Shown: one piece after another, positions 60,748 through 64,000 of the stretch
Position numbering within the stretch: the first letter of the stretch is position 1
Layout of the letters: each line of letters begins with the position of its first letter
Assembly (NCBI GenBank): GCA_937775295.1
Contig: CALKBZ010000009.1
Span: 27,148-91,147, forward strand
From: an uncultured Opitutales bacterium
GTDB lineage: Bacteria; Verrucomicrobiota; Verrucomicrobiia; Opitutales; Coraliomargaritaceae
Length of the DNA: 64,000 nt
Direction of reading: 5' to 3'
The notes under the pieces: generated by a model
Databases searched by the model: none
The model's input: the letters and a program-made list of their open reading frames with translations, nothing else
Told to the model about the DNA's origin: nothing
Program-made: the position numbers and the translations under genes

Positions 60748-61671
60748 TTGAGCCATCAAACCACAGAATCCTCTCCTATCAACGGTGCTACCGAATCAGA
60801 CGTTTCTTTGCGCGGCCGCATCGATGACTTCTATGAGCTGACCAAACCGCGTTTGAGCTTCATGTCTGTGGTCACCGCAGTGGCTGGTTATTTGTCCGCT
60901 GATCCGATACGAGACTTTAGTGTGCTGTTTAGTCTGATCGTCGGCACTTCGCTGGCAGCCGGTGGAGCAGCAGCGCTCAATCAGTGGCTGGAGCGCGAAG
61001 CCGACGCCAAAATGGTACGCACCAAGGATCGTGCGATCCCAGCGGGACGTATCACACCGATACACGCATTTATTTATGGGATGGGGCTGAGTATTCTCGG
61101 CTGCTGGTTACTCTACAAAGGGGCGAATCTACTGGCTTGCACATTGACCGCGGCGACTATCGCCTCCTATGTGTTGCTGTATACGCCACTCAAGCGCTTC
61201 ACGACTTGGAACACTTTAGTCGGAGCGATCCCCGGCGCTCTGCCGCCACTGATTGGGTGGGCCGCGGCCGAAGGTCAGATCACCACACTTGGTTGGATCT
61301 TATTTGCAATTTTGTTTTTGTGGCAGATGCCACATTTCTTCGCGATCGCATGGACGCACCGCAAAGACTACGCGCAAGGTGGCTTTGTCATGCTCTCAAA
61401 TGCTGACAGCACTGGCCAAAAGGTCGCGATTCAATCCTTAGTATTTTGCTTGGCCTTGATCGTCAGCACCTTGCTGCCAGTACTATTGGGCTACGCGACA
61501 TGGATCTATGGAGTTATCGCCATTGCGGCCGGCATTTATTACCTGCGCCCAGCGATCGCATTCCTTAAACAAGATCAACGCGATGCAGCGGCACGCAAGC
61601 TGTTCTTTGCCTCGATCTTTTATCTGCCCGCCCTCCTCCTGCCGTTGGTACTCGATCTCTGGCTACTCTAA
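60748..61671 (+). CDS. ctaB: Protoheme IX farnesyltransferase (COX10/CtaB)
   Basis: 307 residues, probably from a TTG at 60748; no ATG lies before the first conserved segment. Membrane enzyme of the UbiA superfamily that joins farnesyl diphosphate to haem B, giving haem O. Conserved parts: YELTKPRLSFMSVVTAVAGY, then NQWLEREADAKMVRTKDRAI with the N/D motif, and a second segment from TPLKRFTTWNTLVGAIPGAL. About nine membrane segments. It lies downstream of ctaA, which acts next in the pathway. Confidence 0.93.
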   Translation: MSHQTTESSPINGATESDVSLRGRIDDFYELTKPRLSFMSVVTAVAGYLSADPIRDFSVLFSLIVGTSLAAGGAAALNQWLEREADAKMVRTKDRAIPAGRITPIHAFIYGMGLSILGCWLLYKGANLLACTLTAATIASYVLLYTPLKRFTTWNTLVGAIPGALPPLIGWAAAEGQITTLGWILFAILFLWQMPHFFAIAWTHRKDYAQGGFVMLSNADSTGQKVAIQSLVFCLALIVSTLLPVLLGYATWIYGVIAIAAGIYYLRPAIAFLKQDQRDAAARKLFFASIFYLPALLLPLVLDLWLL

Positions 61672-61705
61672 GCGAGCCTAGGGCTATGCAGAGTCGTTAA
61701 TAAAT

Positions 61706-62131
61706 ATGTCCTTCACTGAAACACTTCCGACAGTCAATGCACTCCTCAATGGCTGCGCAACGGTGCTACTGACTGCAGGTTTCATCTGCATTAAGACTGA
61801 CCGAGAAAAAGCGCACCGCGCTTTCATGATTGCCGCGTTCAGCGTTTCCGCCGTTTTTCTAGTTTTTTATGTGCTGCATAAATACCTCGTACAAGGTATG
61901 CATACGCCCTTTGCCGGCGAAGGCGCTTGGCGCACGTTTTACTACATTATGCTGGTGACGCACATCATCTTAGCTATTACGATCGTGCCACTAGTGCTCA
62001 CTACCATTACGTTTGCAATCAGAGGAAAACGCGACAGGCACCGCGCTTGGGCACGCTGGACCTTCCCGATTTGGTATTACGTGTCCGTGACTGGCGTACT
62101 GGTGTATTGCTTCCTTTATCAATGGTTTTAG
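61706..62131 (+). CDS. DUF420 membrane protein
   Basis: 141 residues, four membrane segments. Family pattern: LPTVNALLNGCATVLLTAGF, KTDREKAHRAFMIAAFSVSA and the end YVSVTGVLVYCFLY, with conserved histidines (YVLHKYL, VTHIILA) as in DUF420 proteins. These genes travel with haem-copper oxidase genes and are thought to help assemble them. Between ctaB and ctaC in the operon. Confidence 0.9.
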   Translation: MSFTETLPTVNALLNGCATVLLTAGFICIKTDREKAHRAFMIAAFSVSAVFLVFYVLHKYLVQGMHTPFAGEGAWRTFYYIMLVTHIILAITIVPLVLTTITFAIRGKRDRHRAWARWTFPIWYYVSVTGVLVYCFLYQWF

Positions 62132-62300
62132 ACAACCGCTCAATTACCTCAACTAATAGCAACCAACAGAGGTTCTGATTCATTCTAATATACGAAGATT
62201 ATCTTGTCAGCCGGCATTCGCGCCTTTATCAAATTTAAATTAATTATTTAATGGATCATACTCTCTTTTATCCCTTCAACTACTTGACCACTCACTAACT

Positions 62301-63591
62301 GTGAAGCACTCATTTCGCGGCCTTATCGCACTCGCATCCTCGCTCATCGCACTCATCCTCTTGGCTGGTTGCGACACGAACACCCGCATGTCAACGTTTG
62401 ACACCAAGGGACCGATTGCAGAGGCACAACTTAACCTCTTCATGATAACGGTCTGGGTGAGTCTGTTCATCTTTGTGGCGGTTGGCGGGGTGTATATCGT
62501 CGCCATGTTCAAGTTTCGTGAGCGCAAGAACGACGATCGCCCACTACCCGTCCAAAGCCACGGCAACCCGCTGATCGAAATCGGCCTGATTGGCGCATCG
62601 ATCCTGCTCCTCGTAATAATCGCGGTGCCGACACTGCGTGCGATCTGGTATACTCACGACTTCCCCGTGACTGAAGAAAGCAAACTCGGCGCTTGGTATC
62701 AAGGCGAAGGCCTCAGCGCAGCCGAAGAAGACAAGCCATTAACTATCCGAGTCGAAGGTTACCAATGGTGGTGGGGCTTTGCCTACCCACAGCTCGGGAT
62801 CACTTCAGCCAACGAGTTAATCATTCCAGCAGGCAAGGCCATTCGCCTAGAGCTGCGCTCCAAAGATGTCATCCACTCATTCTGGCTCCCACGCATCGCG
62901 GGTAAGGTTGATTTGATTCCTGGACGATCAAATGGAATGTGGATTCAAGCGGGCGACAGTATTGAAGACTGGCAGGAAAAATCAGGTGCCACTGGTTCTG
63001 ACGAAGAACTCCGCGCCGCCTACGCACGCTACCTGCAAGAGGAGATTCACAATTACTACTATGGTCAGTGCGCTGAATATTGTGGAGATTCGCATGCACG
63101 CATGCTGTTCCGGGCGTCCGTAGTCAGTGACGACGACTTTGCCTCATGGGTCTCTGAAATCAAAACCGGTCACCAAGCTCCAGACGACATGGCTTGGGAA
63201 GACTGGTATGCAGCCAACGATGAGTCTCCGGAAAAACTCACTGGCGATATCAACGAAGGCCTGCAGCTCTTCATGTCTCGCGGTAAGTGCGCAACTTGCC
63301 ACGCAAGTGAACGGCAATCCACGTGCTGTAGGCGTCGCAGGACCAAACCTGACTAAGGTTGCCTCGCGCCTGTCCGTCGCAGCAGGTTGGCTCAACCATC
63401 GTGCCGAAGACGGCTCGGTGGACGTCGAACAACAGTACGCGAATTTCTATAAGTGGATCAAAGAGCCCAACACCGTCAAACCTGGTAACCTCATGTGGAA
63501 AGCCAATGGCGGTGGTATCGGTGAACTCGACGAGCTGCTTACTGACGACGAAATTCGCAAAATCTCCCTTTACCTGCAAACCCTCAAGTAG
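62301..63591 (+). pseudogene. ctaC: Cytochrome c oxidase subunit II with fused cytochrome c, frameshifted
   Basis: GTG start at 62301. A lipoprotein signal (LILLAGC) and two membrane segments (about 35-55 and 90-110) precede the cupredoxin domain, with DVIHSFWLPRIAGKVDLIPG and the CuA motif CAEYCGDSHARM at about 257-268. A cytochrome c domain begins at CATCH (about 330-334). The frame is then broken: a stop comes 17 codons later, while the +1 frame continues with NGNPRAVGVAGPNLTKVASR and on to 63591. Removing one A near 63303-63306 restores a standard caa3-type subunit II of about 430 residues. Confidence 0.88.
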
Positions 63592-63600
63592 ACCACTACC

Positions 63601-64000
63601 ATGAGCAGCACGCTGACTAAACCGACCGCACCCACCACACCCGCAACGCACGATCACGCGCTTAAGCCTGAGAAAAGTAATCTCGGCTCTGAGGCGACCT
63701 GACCACAGCAAGAGCGTCATCATCGACTGGCTCACGACTGTAGATCACAAAAAGATCGGCATCATGTATGGTGCGACTGGCGCTATTCTTCCTCCTAGTC
63801 GGCGGCCTGGAAGCCATGATCATTCGCGCACAGCTAATCGTGCCGGAAAATGACCTGGTCTCCGCTGAGCGCTATAATCAGCTGTTCACAATGCACGGCA
63901 CCACCATGATTTTCCTCGCGATCATGCCACTCAATGCCGCGTTCTTCAATTTCCTCGTGCCCCTGCAAATCGGCGCACGCGACGTGGCCTTCCCACGAAT
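63601..64000 (+). pseudogene. ctaD: Cytochrome c oxidase subunit I, 5' part, with two frameshifts
   Basis: Starts with ATG at 63601 and runs off the right edge. The frame is broken twice: after EAT at about 63700, and again near 63780. Removing one T in the first and one G in the second gives SVIIDWLTTVDHKKIGIMYG, then ATALFFLLVGGLEAMIIRAQ and MHGTTMIFLAIMPLNAAFFN, which is the start of the haem-copper oxidase subunit I, whose first haem-ligand histidine is in the FTMHGTTM motif. It completes the terminal oxidase gene cluster of the operon. Confidence 0.85.

Overview
The window is a 64 kb piece of a Gram-negative chromosome, most likely from the Verrucomicrobia (class Opitutae, Coraliomargarita/Puniceicoccales-like). 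This is inferred from gene content and is not proven. The clues are an lpxI lipid A gene, a PEP-CTERM secreted protein, several secreted proteins of types common in Planctomycetes and Verrucomicrobia, few clear Shine-Dalgarno sites and frequent TTG/GTG starts. Most of the window is ordinary housekeeping sequence with compact genes on both strands.

Layout. 1-16 kb: GTP-type PEP carboxykinase (running off the left edge), topoisomerase IV A subunit, a DEDDy exonuclease, a long RGG/APEVEA-repeat protein, a tRNA-Leu with the unusual anticodon AAG, a SET-domain protein, a GspE/PilB-type ATPase, a TPR lipoprotein, and rpsO-pnp. 16-19 kb: an AT-rich accessory stretch with a MITE-like palindrome and two hypothetical genes flanked by attC-like recombination sites. 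This looks like a small integron cassette cluster without an integrase. 19-21.4 kb: a membrane protein and an RsmB-like rRNA methyltransferase. 21.4-29.1 kb: an accessory island, part of it bracketed by about 109-bp direct repeats, with a short candidate precursor peptide, a stand-alone divergent YcaO enzyme, a LuxR-type response regulator, the decayed N-terminus of one sensor kinase and a large frameshifted hybrid sensor kinase. This is the best candidate for an undescribed system, a two-component-linked RiPP-like locus. 29.6-46.4 kb: leuS, a FecR-like protein, lpxI, metF, a lytic transglycosylase, a frameshifted RluA-type pseudouridine synthase, a TonB-like protein, maf, a TolC-type porin, nadE and hemL. 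46.7-59.5 kb: a glycine-rich RRM protein, class I fumarase, menD, an exported DUF255 thioredoxin-like protein, the PEP-CTERM protein, a three-gene membrane/secreted cluster, a polyprenyl synthase and a GreA/GreB-like factor. 59.7-64 kb: a haem-copper oxidase operon, ctaA-ctaB-DUF420-ctaC-ctaD.

The oxidase genes at the right edge carry three single-base insertions in under 500 bp. Two more frameshifted genes (the hybrid kinase and the pseudouridine synthase) also need one base removed to restore the frame. The uniform sign of these indels suggests sequence error for at least some of them, so those genes should not be called dead without read-level checks.
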